This document shows, one piece after another, positions 56,162-64,000 of a stretch of DNA of 64,000 nucleotides (its first letter is position 1; the number at the start of each line of letters is the position of its first letter). Location: positions 103,134 to 167,133 of the forward strand of contig NZ_JAOZVR010000077.1 of assembly GCF_025869515.1 (NCBI RefSeq), in the 5' to 3' direction. The DNA is from Ferrovibrio sp. Its GTDB lineage: Bacteria > Pseudomonadota > Alphaproteobacteria > Ferrovibrionales > Ferrovibrionaceae. The notes beneath the pieces were generated by a model. The model was not told where the DNA came from. It did no database searches and saw only the letters and a list, made by a program, of their open reading frames with translations. Made by a program: the position numbers and the translations under genes.

Positions 56162-57142
56162 CTAGCCTTTCAGGATCACCTCGACCACGCGCTGCACTTC
56201 GGCAGCTTCGGCCAGGGTGGCGAGGTCCTGGATGCCGCCGCGGGTCAGTGCCGCCACCTTGTCGAGCTGGCGCTGCAGCACCAGCGGTCGCATCTTTTCA
56301 TTGGGCAGGGCATCCGGCGCTTGCTGCCAGCTGCCGTCCGGCGCCTGCTTCTCGGCCACCGACCAGTCGCGCAGGCGGATCGCACCCTGCGGGCCGCTGA
56401 TGCGGAACAGGTTGTGGTCGGGCTTGTCGGTGATGCCCACGCCGCCGCTCAGAGTCACCGGCAGGCTGCCGGCCGTCAGTGTGACGGCGATGCTGCGTTC
56501 GGACTTGCCGGCTTCGGGATAGGCGACGCTGTGGCTCTGCAGGGTGAGCGGGCCGAACAGCCGACGCGCCAGAAACAGGAAATGCGATCCGACCTCACGG
56601 GTGAAGCCGCCCTGGGCACGGGCATCGAGCCAGCTGGCCGCATCGACCTGCCAGGGGCGCGGCCAGGCAGCGAAGCCGATCTCGATATCGATGCGCTGCA
56701 CCTCACCCGTGACGCCGTCTTTCATCCAGGCGCGCAGCTGGTCGACGGCGAAGGAGGAGGCGAAGGGAAAATTGATGCCGGCGCGGGCGCCGCTTTTGGC
56801 TGCTTCGCCGACGAAGGCTTCCGCATCCGCGACATCGACAGCCAGCGGCTTCTCGCAGAAGACGGCGCGACCCCTGGCAAAGGCGTCGCGCGCATAGGCC
56901 AGATGCGAGGCCGGCGGCGAGGCGATGTAGAGGCAGTCGCAGGCCTCGATCACTGCTGCGGCCGACTCAATCTGCACCACCTGTGGCAGCTCGGCTTTCA
57001 GCCGCGCCATCGCCGGTGCCGAGGGATCCCACACGCCGGCGACGGTGAGCACGGCCGGATCGTGATCGAGCGCAGCGCGCAGCAGGCGCTCGCCCATGAT
57101 GCCGTAGCCGATGATGCCGAGCCGGACGGGTGCGGAAGCCAT
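56162..57142 (-). CDS. Gfo/Idh/MocA-family NAD(P)-dependent oxidoreductase
   Basis: A 326-residue protein with an N-terminal Rossmann fold (RLGIIGYGIMGERLLRAALDH), the hinge motif CEKPLAVDVADAEAF and a C-terminal domain with GGFTREVGSHFLFLARRLFG, where His is the usual catalytic residue. It oxidises or reduces a sugar, polyol or similar compound; no neighbour narrows it. Confidence 0.9.
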   Translation of the reverse strand: MASAPVRLGIIGYGIMGERLLRAALDHDPAVLTVAGVWDPSAPAMARLKAELPQVVQIESAAAVIEACDCLYIASPPASHLAYARDAFARGRAVFCEKPLAVDVADAEAFVGEAAKSGARAGINFPFASSFAVDQLRAWMKDGVTGEVQRIDIEIGFAAWPRPWQVDAASWLDARAQGGFTREVGSHFLFLARRLFGPLTLQSHSVAYPEAGKSERSIAVTLTAGSLPVTLSGGVGITDKPDHNLFRISGPQGAIRLRDWSVAEKQAPDGSWQQAPDALPNEKMRPLVLQRQLDKVAALTRGGIQDLATLAEAAEVQRVVEVILKG

Positions 57143-57758
57143 GAAAGCGCTTTCTTCAGGAAACAGTATCTGCGGGCCGCATTATATGCGGCGGTCGATC
57201 GGGGCAGGCAAGTGCCACTCCGACTGCTTCCGCCCCGGGGAACCGGCGACCACGGCCAACCGCCCCAGCCGCACCGGACCAGGCTGCGACAATAAGGCCG
57301 GTTGTAAAGCCCGCCGGGCCGCACTAAGTCAACGTCCATGGCCGGTGCCGGAGGCGCTTCCTCACCGCACTGGCGGCCCGCAGCGAGCATATGACAGCGA
57401 GCATATGACAGCGCTGCTCGATGGTCCCGACCCCGTTCCCAATCCCCGATCGAGGACTGCACGGCAGAGACTATGCCGCCGCCCTGAATGTTTCGGAGAC
57501 TCCTGTGGATGCTGCTGCGTAACAGTACGAGTAGAGTATGCGTAAGAGTACAGTGCGTAACAGTATGAGTAAGATTAGAGTAGCGTAACGAGTACAGCAT
57601 CCAGCGGGATGAAGGCGGGCGCGCAAGCGTCCGCCTTTTCCTTTGCGTGCGACCCACGCGCGTCACCCGGACCCTGAGCTGGACTTCCGTTTATTCTTCA
57701 AATGACCAGGAAATGGAATCCAGGGTCTTCGCCCGGGATGACGGCTGAACAGCAGCCG
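57143..57758. other. Gene-free 600-bp region with short tandem repeats
   Basis: No coding sequence is supported. The segment holds a 14-bp direct duplication (AGCGAGCATATGAC at 57382-57395 and 57396-57409), a degenerate GCGTAACAGTA-type array (about 57519-57596) and a degenerate REP-like palindrome with TGGAATCC and GGGATGACGG flanks (about 57713-57744). A structured RNA is possible but I recognise none. Confidence 0.6.
57519..57596. repeat. Degenerate tandem array of GCGTAACAGTA units
   Basis: Units starting with GCGTAACAGTA or GCGTAAGAGTA occur at about 57519, 57540, 57554 and 57583, with intervening GAGTA segments. The spacing is uneven, so it looks like recent slippage in a low-complexity sequence. 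Confidence 0.6.
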
Positions 57759-59003
57759 TCACTTCACCCGGAAGGGCAGGTTGGCCGTGGCGGCCGCGCC
57801 CTTGCCGTCGCGCGCGGTGACGAACAGGCGGTAGTTGCCCGGCTGCAGGCCGGCGATGCTGGCGCCTTTCGGGCCCGGCTCGCGGATCGCCTGCGGAAAC
57901 ACCGGCGGCGGCTGTTCGGCATCGCCGAAGGTTTTCAGATCGGTGCTTTCCGCCATCACCTGCCAGACCACGCCGAAGGGATCGTTATCGGGATCCTCCA
58001 CGGCGATTTCGGCGCGCACGGTCTGATCGCGATTCCATTCATTGCCCTGCGGGAAACGGAACAGCGCGATGCGCGGCGCGCGATTGCCCTGCGGCGTGTT
58101 GCCGCCCCAGGCGGCCGCCATCGCCTCGGCGGTGCGCGTATATTCGCCGCCCGACAGCAGCAGGCTGTGCCAGGTCGGCGTCACTTCCTGCTTCTGGCCC
58201 CAGTAGAACACGATATAGCCCTGCACCTCGGGCTGCAGCGCGCTGAACCAGCGCGACAGCATGGCGGCCTTCTCGTCGCTGCTCGGTTCGATCGCCGCGC
58301 CCCAGGATGTGCGCGCCGCCTGCCATTGGCCGATCGGTCCCATCTCGGTGATGATCAGCGGACCGCGCCAGCCCTGCGCCCGCACGCGGCCGGGCAGCGA
58401 GGGCAGGGATTCGCCATAGGAATTGACCCCAAGCACCTGGATGCTGGGAGCATGGCGGCGCAGGCGCTGGATCTTGTCGTTGCCGGCCTCGGCCAGCACC
58501 GCGAGCGTGGGGTGGTGGGGATCGAGACGGCGCACCAGCCGGGCGGCTTCCTCGATGCCGGTCCAGGCCTGGCTGTCGTCGGCCAGCTCGGCTTCCACCT
58601 CGTTACCCAGACCCCACATCAGCAAAGCGGGATGGTTCTTGTGGCGGTTCACGAACTCGGTGAGCTTCTGCAGCTGCGGTCCGACCTGGGCGAGGTCGCG
58701 GTAGCTGAAGCCGCGGCGCGGATGCTCGAGCCAGAAACCGGCAATCACCTTGAGCCCGGCCTTCTGCGCCTCGTCGAGCACGAAGCCGGTTTCGTCGCCA
58801 TAGGTGCGCACCGTGGTGGCACCGAGCTGCTTGAGCAGGCCGAAACGCGTCTGCCCGGCGGCGCCGACCACGGCAAACGGCTTGCCGTCGACCAGAATGG
58901 CATCGCGGTCGACCGACACATTGGCGGCAGTGGCGGGACGCGACACGACAAGCGGCGCAATGAAAAACAGGGCAAGCAGGATGCGGAGCATGGCGAGACT
59001 CAT
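57759..59003 (-). CDS. Secreted glycoside hydrolase, GH2-like TIM barrel
   Basis: A 414-residue protein with a Sec signal (LRILLALFFIAPLVVSRPATAA). The barrel includes GATTVRTYGDETG, MWGLGNEVEAEL (acid/base Glu after Asn) and GPLIITEMGPIGQW (nucleophile Glu), the clan GH-A arrangement. A C-terminal beta domain (QTVRAEIAVEDPDNDPFGVVWQVMAES... GNYRLFVTARDGKG) follows. Beta-glycan or glycolipid hydrolysis in the periplasm is plausible. The frame starts at ATG 59003 or 58991. It lies 80 bp downstream of the exporter gene on the same strand. Confidence 0.87.
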   Translation of the reverse strand: MSLAMLRILLALFFIAPLVVSRPATAANVSVDRDAILVDGKPFAVVGAAGQTRFGLLKQLGATTVRTYGDETGFVLDEAQKAGLKVIAGFWLEHPRRGFSYRDLAQVGPQLQKLTEFVNRHKNHPALLMWGLGNEVEAELADDSQAWTGIEEAARLVRRLDPHHPTLAVLAEAGNDKIQRLRRHAPSIQVLGVNSYGESLPSLPGRVRAQGWRGPLIITEMGPIGQWQAARTSWGAAIEPSSDEKAAMLSRWFSALQPEVQGYIVFYWGQKQEVTPTWHSLLLSGGEYTRTAEAMAAAWGGNTPQGNRAPRIALFRFPQGNEWNRDQTVRAEIAVEDPDNDPFGVVWQVMAESTDLKTFGDAEQPPPVFPQAIREPGPKGASIAGLQPGNYRLFVTARDGKGAAATANLPFRVK

Positions 59004-59083
59004 GCCGGGAAGCCCCGACGCTTGCAAGCGCTTTGAGGCCGCTAAACCAATCACTGTGTGGATAAGCTTGGTTCTGTACCCGG

Positions 59084-60703
59084 TCAGTCGGCGGGGGCAC
59101 CGATGGCGCCAGCCGGACCGGGCTTTTCCGCCATCCCCGCCGCTGTCCGGGCCTGACTGGGGCCGGCGCGCAACGGTGTCTCGCGCAGGAAGACAATAAT
59201 GCCGAGCGCCAGCGCCGCAACACCGGCGCCGAGCCAGAACACGGTATGGAAGGCATCGGTCATCGCCGCGCCGACGGCCTCGCGCAGCATGGCCGGCGCC
59301 GAGGCCAGCGCCGCCGGGCCGGCGCGCAGCAGCTGCACCGCCGGTTGTGCACCGAGCGCGGCATGTCCCGGCAAGGCGGCAAGCAGCTGATCGAGGCGGG
59401 CAATCAGCACGGCGCTGAACAGCGCCACGCCGAACGAACCGCCCATCGAACGGAAGAACGAGACCGAGGCGGTGCCGACGCCGAGATCGCGCTGCTCGAC
59501 CGAATTCTGCACCGAGATCAGCATCACCGGCATGAACAGACCGATGCCGTAGCCCGACATGCCCATATATATCCCGGTCAGCCAGAGCGGCGTGGCAGCG
59601 GTAATCGTGCCGAGCAGCAGCAAGGCGGCCAGCACGAAGACCAGGCCGAGCACGGGGAAATGCTTGTAGCGGCCGGTGCGCGCCACCAGCTGGCCGGCGG
59701 TGATCGCACCCATGACGCTGGTGCAGGTGAGCGGGATCAGCATCAGTCCGGAATCGCCGGCCGACATCTGGTAGATCATCTGCAGGAACAGCGGCATGAA
59801 GACGAGGCCGCCGATCATCACCATGGCGAGCAGCAGGCTGGACGTCATCGCGATCATGTAATTGGCATTGCCGAACAGTCGCGGCGGCAGGATCGCTTCC
59901 GGCGCGCGGCGCTCCTGCACGACGGCAAGGCCGAACAGCACAATGGCCGCCGCGCCCAGACCGACGATTACCGGCGAGGTCCAGGCGAAGTCGTTGCCGC
60001 CCATCGTGGTGACCAGCAGCACGCAGCAGACCGCCGAGACAATCAGCACGGCCCCGGCATAATCGATCCTGTGACGCACCCGTTTCACATGCAGGCGTTT
60101 CAGCGTCTTCTGCGCCACCACCAGCGCGGCCAGGCCGAACGGCAGGTTGATCCAGAAAATCCAGTGCCAGGAGAGATGCTCGGTGAACAGGCCGCCCAGC
60201 ACCGGGCCGGCCACGCTGGCGACGGCAAAGGTGCTGGCGATATAGGCCTGGTAACGGCCACGTTCGCGCGGCGTCACGACATCGGCGATGGTGGCATGCG
60301 CCATCGCCAGCAGCCCGCCGCCGCCCAGGCCCTGCAGCGCCCTGTATATAATGAGTTCGGTCATCGTCTGGGCCAGGCCGCAGAGCAGCGAGGTGACCAG
60401 GAAAATGCCGATGGCGATCTGCAGCATCAGCTTGCGGCCATAGAGATCCGACAGCTTGCCGTAGATCGGCGTCGCCGCCGTCGAGGTCAGCAGATAGGCC
60501 GACACCACCCAGCTGAGATGCTCGGCGCTTTTCAGGTCGGCCGTGATGCCCGGCAGCGCGGTGGCGACGATGGTCTGTTCCAGGGCGGCGAGAAACATGC
60601 CCAGCATGAGGCCGAGGAAAATGACGATCTTTTCCTGGTGACTGAACGCCGGCGGGCCGGCATCCGGTGACGGTTCGGTGACGGACAGGGAGGGGGCTGG
60701 CAT
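59084..60703 (-). CDS. MFS drug exporter, DHA2 family (14 helices)
   Basis: A 539-residue proton antiporter. DHA2 motifs: LMLGMFLAALEQTIVATALPGI, TPIYGKLSDLYGRKLM, IYRALQGLGGGGLLAMAHATIADVV, RGRYQAYIASTFAVASVAGPVLGGLFTEHLSWHWIFWINLPFG. Substrate unknown; such exporters remove lipophilic drugs. Frame continues upstream to 61582, but the start at 60703 gives a normal N terminus. The region upstream has the palindrome CGTATACG (60769-60776), a possible operator. Confidence 0.93.
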   Translation of the reverse strand: MPAPSLSVTEPSPDAGPPAFSHQEKIVIFLGLMLGMFLAALEQTIVATALPGITADLKSAEHLSWVVSAYLLTSTAATPIYGKLSDLYGRKLMLQIAIGIFLVTSLLCGLAQTMTELIIYRALQGLGGGGLLAMAHATIADVVTPRERGRYQAYIASTFAVASVAGPVLGGLFTEHLSWHWIFWINLPFGLAALVVAQKTLKRLHVKRVRHRIDYAGAVLIVSAVCCVLLVTTMGGNDFAWTSPVIVGLGAAAIVLFGLAVVQERRAPEAILPPRLFGNANYMIAMTSSLLLAMVMIGGLVFMPLFLQMIYQMSAGDSGLMLIPLTCTSVMGAITAGQLVARTGRYKHFPVLGLVFVLAALLLLGTITAATPLWLTGIYMGMSGYGIGLFMPVMLISVQNSVEQRDLGVGTASVSFFRSMGGSFGVALFSAVLIARLDQLLAALPGHAALGAQPAVQLLRAGPAALASAPAMLREAVGAAMTDAFHTVFWLGAGVAALALGIIVFLRETPLRAGPSQARTAAGMAEKPGPAGAIGAPAD

Positions 60704-60925
60704 CTGACTCTGCAGGCAGGGCGACGCGCCAGGGGCAGGCTGCGAATGGCTGCGGCGCCATAAAAGATCGTATACGTTGTACCTAGAGCGCTGCGGCAGG
60801 ACTGGCAAGCCGCCATTTCGCCGCAGCGGCGCAAACCAACAGCGGAATTGGTTCGCGGCCCTGCTCTGGTCCGGCCGTCCCGCTTCGGCTAGCTTCCCGC
60901 GGTATCGCTGCACCGGAGTTGAACC

Positions 60926-61531
60926 ATGCTGTTCCTGGAACGCCTGATCGAGCGCACGCTGTTTGCCAGCCGCTGGGTGATGGCGCCCTTCTATCTCGGC
61001 CTGGCGGTCGCCCTGGTGCTGCTGCTGGTCAAGTTCCTGCAGGAGCTGTTTCACACCGTGCCGGTCGTGTTCAGCATGAGCGAATCCCAGCTGGTGCTCT
61101 CGATCCTGTCGCTGATCGACCTGTCGCTGGCCGGCAACCTGCTGCTGCTGGTGATCTTCTCCGGCTACGAGAATTTCGTCTCCAAGATCGACAATGCCGA
61201 TCACAAAGACCGCCCGGAATGGATGGGCAAGATCGACTATTCCGGCATGAAGCTGAAACTGGTGGCCAGCATCGTCGCCATTTCCGCCATCCAGCTGCTG
61301 CGCGCCTTCATGAATATCGGGGAGCGCGACAACATCGAACTGGCCTGGCTGGTCGGCATCCACCTCACCTTCGTGGTGTCCGGCGTGCTGCTGGCCCTGA
61401 TGGACCGGCTGATCGAGTCTGCCGAGGGCCACGGCAAGGATCCCCATATCCCGAACGACACCGAGGTCAGGGACGGCACGGTGATCGACCATGACCAGGA
61501 CGGCAGCAAGAGTGGCGGCAAGAAAAGCTGA
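60926..61531 (+). CDS. UPF0114/YqhA-family membrane protein
   Basis: A 201-residue protein with about four hydrophobic helices (FASRWVMAPFYLGLAVALVLLLVKFL, LSILSLIDLSLAGNLLLLVIFSGYENFVSKI, LVASIVAISAIQLLRAFM, LVGIHLTFVVSGVLLALMDRLI). The sequence around SRWVMAPFYLGL and SLIDLSLAGNLL is diagnostic. Function is unknown. The charged C-terminal tail is longer than usual. Confidence 0.9.
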   Translation: MLFLERLIERTLFASRWVMAPFYLGLAVALVLLLVKFLQELFHTVPVVFSMSESQLVLSILSLIDLSLAGNLLLLVIFSGYENFVSKIDNADHKDRPEWMGKIDYSGMKLKLVASIVAISAIQLLRAFMNIGERDNIELAWLVGIHLTFVVSGVLLALMDRLIESAEGHGKDPHIPNDTEVRDGTVIDHDQDGSKSGGKKS

Positions 61532-62663
61532 CCCGCTGATCCGCGGATGGCGGCCGCGCCGGCTGACGCTGCTGCCGCTCATCCTGCTGCTGCTGAGCAG
61601 TTGCGCCGGCGATCCCTTCGCCGATTACGCGCCGCTCGACGGCGTCATCCAGCATCCCTATCCCTATGCGCCGCCGCAGACGGCCCGCGATGGCGCAACC
61701 CTGACCGCCTATGATCCGGCGCGTTCGTTTTTTCCGCTGGCGCTGAGCGGTGCGCTGGTCGATTACAGCCGCGGCCCATACAGCAATCCCGCGCGCGGCT
61801 TCACAGCCGCCCTGATGGCCGATTTCAACGCCGTGACCGCCGATCCGGAACAGCCGCTGGCGGCACAGCTGGCCGCCGCCGATGGCGCGCGCCTGCTGCT
61901 GCTGCGCGCCCGGCCGGATTCCTGGGGCGAGCTGCAGCATGCCGCCCTGCTCGATGCCAGCGAAACCGTGGTGATCGCCATGGCACGCGGCACCGATGGC
62001 GCCGATGCCTTTGCCCGCCGTGTGCGGCAACAGGCGCAAGGCCGGCGCCCGGTCTGGGCCCTGCTGCCGGCCAGCGCGCGCACCGGCAACGGCGAAACCC
62101 TGCCCGATGCCGCTGAAGCCCGGGCCATGGCCTTCACGGCCATAGTCGCCGGCGCGACCGGCCTGATCTGGCTCGGCGAGGATAACTACGCGGCGCGCAA
62201 TGCCGGCCGGCTTGGCATCGCGCCGGTGCCGCAGATGGATTACGGCATCCAGGCCGGCAGCAGCATCGCGCCGCTGAAAGCCACGCCCGGCGATGTGGCG
62301 GCATCGCGCCGCCTGTGGGATGCGGTGATGCAGCTCAACCGCCGCATCGCCCGCATCGTACCGGCGCTGCTGCAGGCCGATGCGCCTGACCGCTATACGG
62401 TTGCCGTCCGCATGGAAGACCCGCCGCGCCCGCCGGTGCAGCTGCGCAGCCTGCTGAAAGCATACGATGGCGGCCTGCTGCTGATCGTGGTGAATGGCGG
62501 CGAACAGCCTGAGGATTTCCGGATCGGTTTCAGTCGCGCGATCCGCAGCCTGGCGCGGCTGGATGATGCGGAGACCGTGCAGATGGATGATGCGCGCGGG
62601 CTGTTCCGCGACCGTATCGCGCCGCGCGGCGTGCGGATTTACCGCATCACCCTGGCAGGATAA
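61491..62663 (+). CDS. Probable lipoprotein of unknown function, glycosidase-like C terminus
   Basis: A 390-residue protein with an N-terminal basic region, a hydrophobic helix and a lipobox (LLLLSSCAGD) for attachment at Cys. The segment ATGLIWLGEDNYAARNAG and the C-terminal beta-rich end (GLLLIVVNGGEQPEDFRIGF ... IAPRGVRIYRI) are reminiscent of a glycoside hydrolase barrel and its accessory domain, but I see no clear catalytic pair. The start at 61491 overlaps the previous gene by 41 bp; GTG 61512 is an alternative. Confidence 0.65.
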   Translation: MTRTAARVAARKADPLIRGWRPRRLTLLPLILLLLSSCAGDPFADYAPLDGVIQHPYPYAPPQTARDGATLTAYDPARSFFPLALSGALVDYSRGPYSNPARGFTAALMADFNAVTADPEQPLAAQLAAADGARLLLLRARPDSWGELQHAALLDASETVVIAMARGTDGADAFARRVRQQAQGRRPVWALLPASARTGNGETLPDAAEARAMAFTAIVAGATGLIWLGEDNYAARNAGRLGIAPVPQMDYGIQAGSSIAPLKATPGDVAASRRLWDAVMQLNRRIARIVPALLQADAPDRYTVAVRMEDPPRPPVQLRSLLKAYDGGLLLIVVNGGEQPEDFRIGFSRAIRSLARLDDAETVQMDDARGLFRDRIAPRGVRIYRITLAG

Positions 62664-62952
62664 CCGCCGCCAGAGCCTGCACCGCATCCTGATCCTTGCC
62701 GGTCACCACGCAGCTCTGCGCCGGACGGTCGCCGCCGGTAACGGTGACGGCCACGCCGCGTTTCGGACAAATGCCGAGACAGCGCACGCGGGCCACGCGC
62801 ACGTCTTTCCTGTGCCCGGCCGCTTTCACGGCATCCTTCAGCCTGTGCGCGAGATCCACCCCGTGACCGCCGTCACATTCGGAGCAGACCAGCACCAGCG
62901 CCGTCGACCAGGGCTGCGCGACGGTTTCGAGAACGGGTTTTTCTGCAGACAT
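62647..62952 (-). CDS. DUF1636/thioredoxin-like 2Fe-2S ferredoxin-type protein
   Basis: A 101-residue protein. Conserved cysteines at VCSECDGGHG and CLGICPKRG give a Cx2C ... Cx3C pattern of the thioredoxin-like 2Fe-2S ferredoxins; no signal peptide is present. It would carry electrons or act as a redox sensor. An EcfG-type promoter lies upstream. Its 3' end overlaps the lipoprotein gene by 17 bp. Confidence 0.7.
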   Translation of the reverse strand: MSAEKPVLETVAQPWSTALVLVCSECDGGHGVDLAHRLKDAVKAAGHRKDVRVARVRCLGICPKRGVAVTVTGGDRPAQSCVVTGKDQDAVQALAAVILPG

Positions 62953-63034
62953 GAGGGAAGCCGGAAAAAAGAACGGAATTGCGCGGCTTCTGACATAGGG
63001 CGCAGCCCGGCCCTGCACAAGGCCGAAGATTTTC

Positions 63035-63059
63035 AACACGGCTCGCGCCGCCGGGTTCC
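63035..63059 (-). promoter_or_regulatory. EcfG-type promoter of the ferredoxin-like gene
   Basis: On the minus strand GGAAC (63059-63055), a 16-bp spacer and TGTT (63038-63035), 82 bp before the start codon at 62952. The -10 element shares the T variant with the KGG promoter. Confidence 0.65.
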
Positions 63060-63235
63060 GCAGTGTTGCCCAACTGCCACGGCCAAGCTTGTCGTGCAGG
63101 CGCCCCCTCATGATGCGGCACCCTGCCATGATTCTGCCGTTTATGACGTCCTAGCTACAATGATCGCCCGGCTGCACGAAGACAGCATGAAAGGGCGGCA
63201 CCCCGCCTCGTCACACTTGGTACAGGAGTACAGCC

Positions 63236-63886
63236 ATGACCCGCTTTGCCACCGCCGCACTTGCGGCTGCCCTGCTTTCCACCACCGCCCTCGCACTGCC
63301 CGGCCTGAGCAACTCAGCCTGGGCGCAGGAGAACCGGCTCAAGACCGGTTCCTATGCCGGCATCACCGGCGGTTATCTGATGACCCCCGATATCGACCGC
63401 GATGGCGGCGGGCATCTGGAACGCGATAACGGTTATTCCTTCGCCGGCCAGTATGGCTATCGCTTTCCCAACAACCTGCGTCTCGAAGGCGAACTCGGCT
63501 TCGGCCAGATCGACAACGACCGCTACCATGCCAATGGCGGCAGCGCCGGCGTGGGCGGCGAGACCGATCAGTATTCGCTGACCGGCGCGGCCTATTACGA
63601 CATCGCCACCGGCACGCCGCTGACGCCGTATCTCGGCGGCGGCGCCGGCATCGTGCATCAGCGCCATGACCGCCCGACCGCGACCAGCAATGGTTCGACG
63701 CTGGGCGGCAATGACGGCAACGACACCGACTTCACCGCCTTCGGCGAAGTCGGTGTCGGCTACCAGGTCGCCGACGGCCTGGAGATCGTGCCGAGCTATC
63801 GCTACCAGTGGATCAACGACGGCGCCCAGGGCCTGGACGACAGCACCCAGCATGTCGCCCGGCTCGGCTTCCGCAGCTGGTTCTGA
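63236..63886 (+). CDS. Outer-membrane beta-barrel protein (OmpA/OprF-like porin family)
   Basis: A 216-residue protein with a Sec signal (MTRFATAALAAALLSTTALALPGLSNSAWAQE). It alternates beta-strands ending in aromatic residues (YAGITGGYLMTPDI, YSFAGQYGYRFPNNLRLEGELGFGQID, TPYLGGGAGIVHQ, FTAFGEVGVGYQVADGLEIVPSYRYQWI) and ends in the C-terminal Phe of the Omp targeting signal (RLGFRSWF). An eight-stranded barrel is expected. It sits alone before a strong terminator. Confidence 0.88.
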   Translation: MTRFATAALAAALLSTTALALPGLSNSAWAQENRLKTGSYAGITGGYLMTPDIDRDGGGHLERDNGYSFAGQYGYRFPNNLRLEGELGFGQIDNDRYHANGGSAGVGGETDQYSLTGAAYYDIATGTPLTPYLGGGAGIVHQRHDRPTATSNGSTLGGNDGNDTDFTAFGEVGVGYQVADGLEIVPSYRYQWINDGAQGLDDSTQHVARLGFRSWF

Positions 63887-63970
63887 TCGCAGCAGCCCCG
63901 CCGCAGAGTCTGCAAAAGGGGCGACGCGCGCGGCCGCGTACCGTTGGGGGGCAGCGGCCACCTGCAAGAC

Positions 63971-64000
63971 GGCGGAGAGCGATCTCCGCCGTATTTTTTT
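63971..64000 (+). terminator. Rho-independent terminator after the barrel gene
   Basis: A perfect 8-bp stem GGCGGAGA-GCGA-TCTCCGCC at 63971-63990 is followed by GTATTTTTTT up to the window edge. It lies 85 bp after the stop. Confidence 0.92.

Noticed and set aside
57143..57666. 222-codon frame on the minus strand upstream of the Gfo/Idh/MocA gene
   Set aside because: Its sequence runs through the tandem repeats and partly out of frame through the oxidoreductase gene; no ribosome site or family.

Overview
The window is a GC-rich chromosome segment of a free-living alphaproteobacterium, most like Rhodospirillales or a relative. The evidence for this is an EcfG-type (ECF15-like) sigma factor with matching promoters, an SUV3-like helicase typical of Alphaproteobacteria, a FixL-like hybrid kinase, two TRAP transporters and many catabolic islands. 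I see no phage, transposase, integrase, plasmid or CRISPR genes. The order-level guess is inference, not a measurement.

Layout. 0-6 kb: the end of a nitrilase-family enzyme, a PAS hybrid histidine kinase divergent from a receiver protein, a MAPEG protein and methylmalonyl-CoA mutase. 6.15-7.95 kb: an AT-richer island with two adjoining tandem arrays (21-bp and 10-bp units) and an unrecognised membrane protein. 8-12 kb: GST, a ModE-like regulator and modABC, with REP-like palindromes between genes. 12-16 kb: SUV3-like helicase, a hypothetical gene and tRNA-Arg(CCU).

16.3-28.7 kb is the main catabolic island: a TetR regulator divergent from a three-subunit molybdenum hydroxylase, a complete Liv-type ABC importer, a VOC protein, a flavin monooxygenase resembling 2,6-dihydroxypyridine hydroxylase, and CoxG, ending at a LysR gene. 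It reads as uptake and oxidation of an aromatic, probably N-heteroaromatic, compound; the Mo enzyme would need the nearby ModABC. Then comes mmsA, followed by a quinate/shikimate unit (30.3-38.3 kb): dehydroshikimate dehydratase, TetR, NAD-type shikimate dehydrogenase, TRAP transporter and type II dehydroquinase. A 17-bp motif repeated with one mismatch lies in front of both outward-facing transcription units and is the likely TetR operator.

38-46 kb: a TPR/GT41 (SPINDLY-like) glycosyltransferase, a flavin monooxygenase, AsmA, an iron-permease-family protein, topoisomerase IB and an LLM oxidoreductase. 46.9-54.5 kb: a second catabolic island with an MBL-fold protein, a TakP-like keto-acid TRAP transporter, an SDR, an FAD dehydrogenase and an IclR regulator, with a strong palindrome between the divergent arms. 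54.5-64 kb: the EcfG-like sigma factor, small stress proteins (KGG, DUF1328), an oxidoreductase, a secreted glycoside hydrolase, a DHA2 exporter, UPF0114, a lipoprotein, a ferredoxin-like protein and an outer-membrane barrel.

The strongest cross-cutting observation is six EcfG-type promoters (GGAAC-N16/17-CGTT and close variants). They sit before the sigma gene itself, KGG, DUF1328, the iron permease/topoisomerase IB pair, a 79-residue unknown protein and the ferredoxin-like gene. They define a local piece of the general stress regulon and give otherwise anonymous genes a context.
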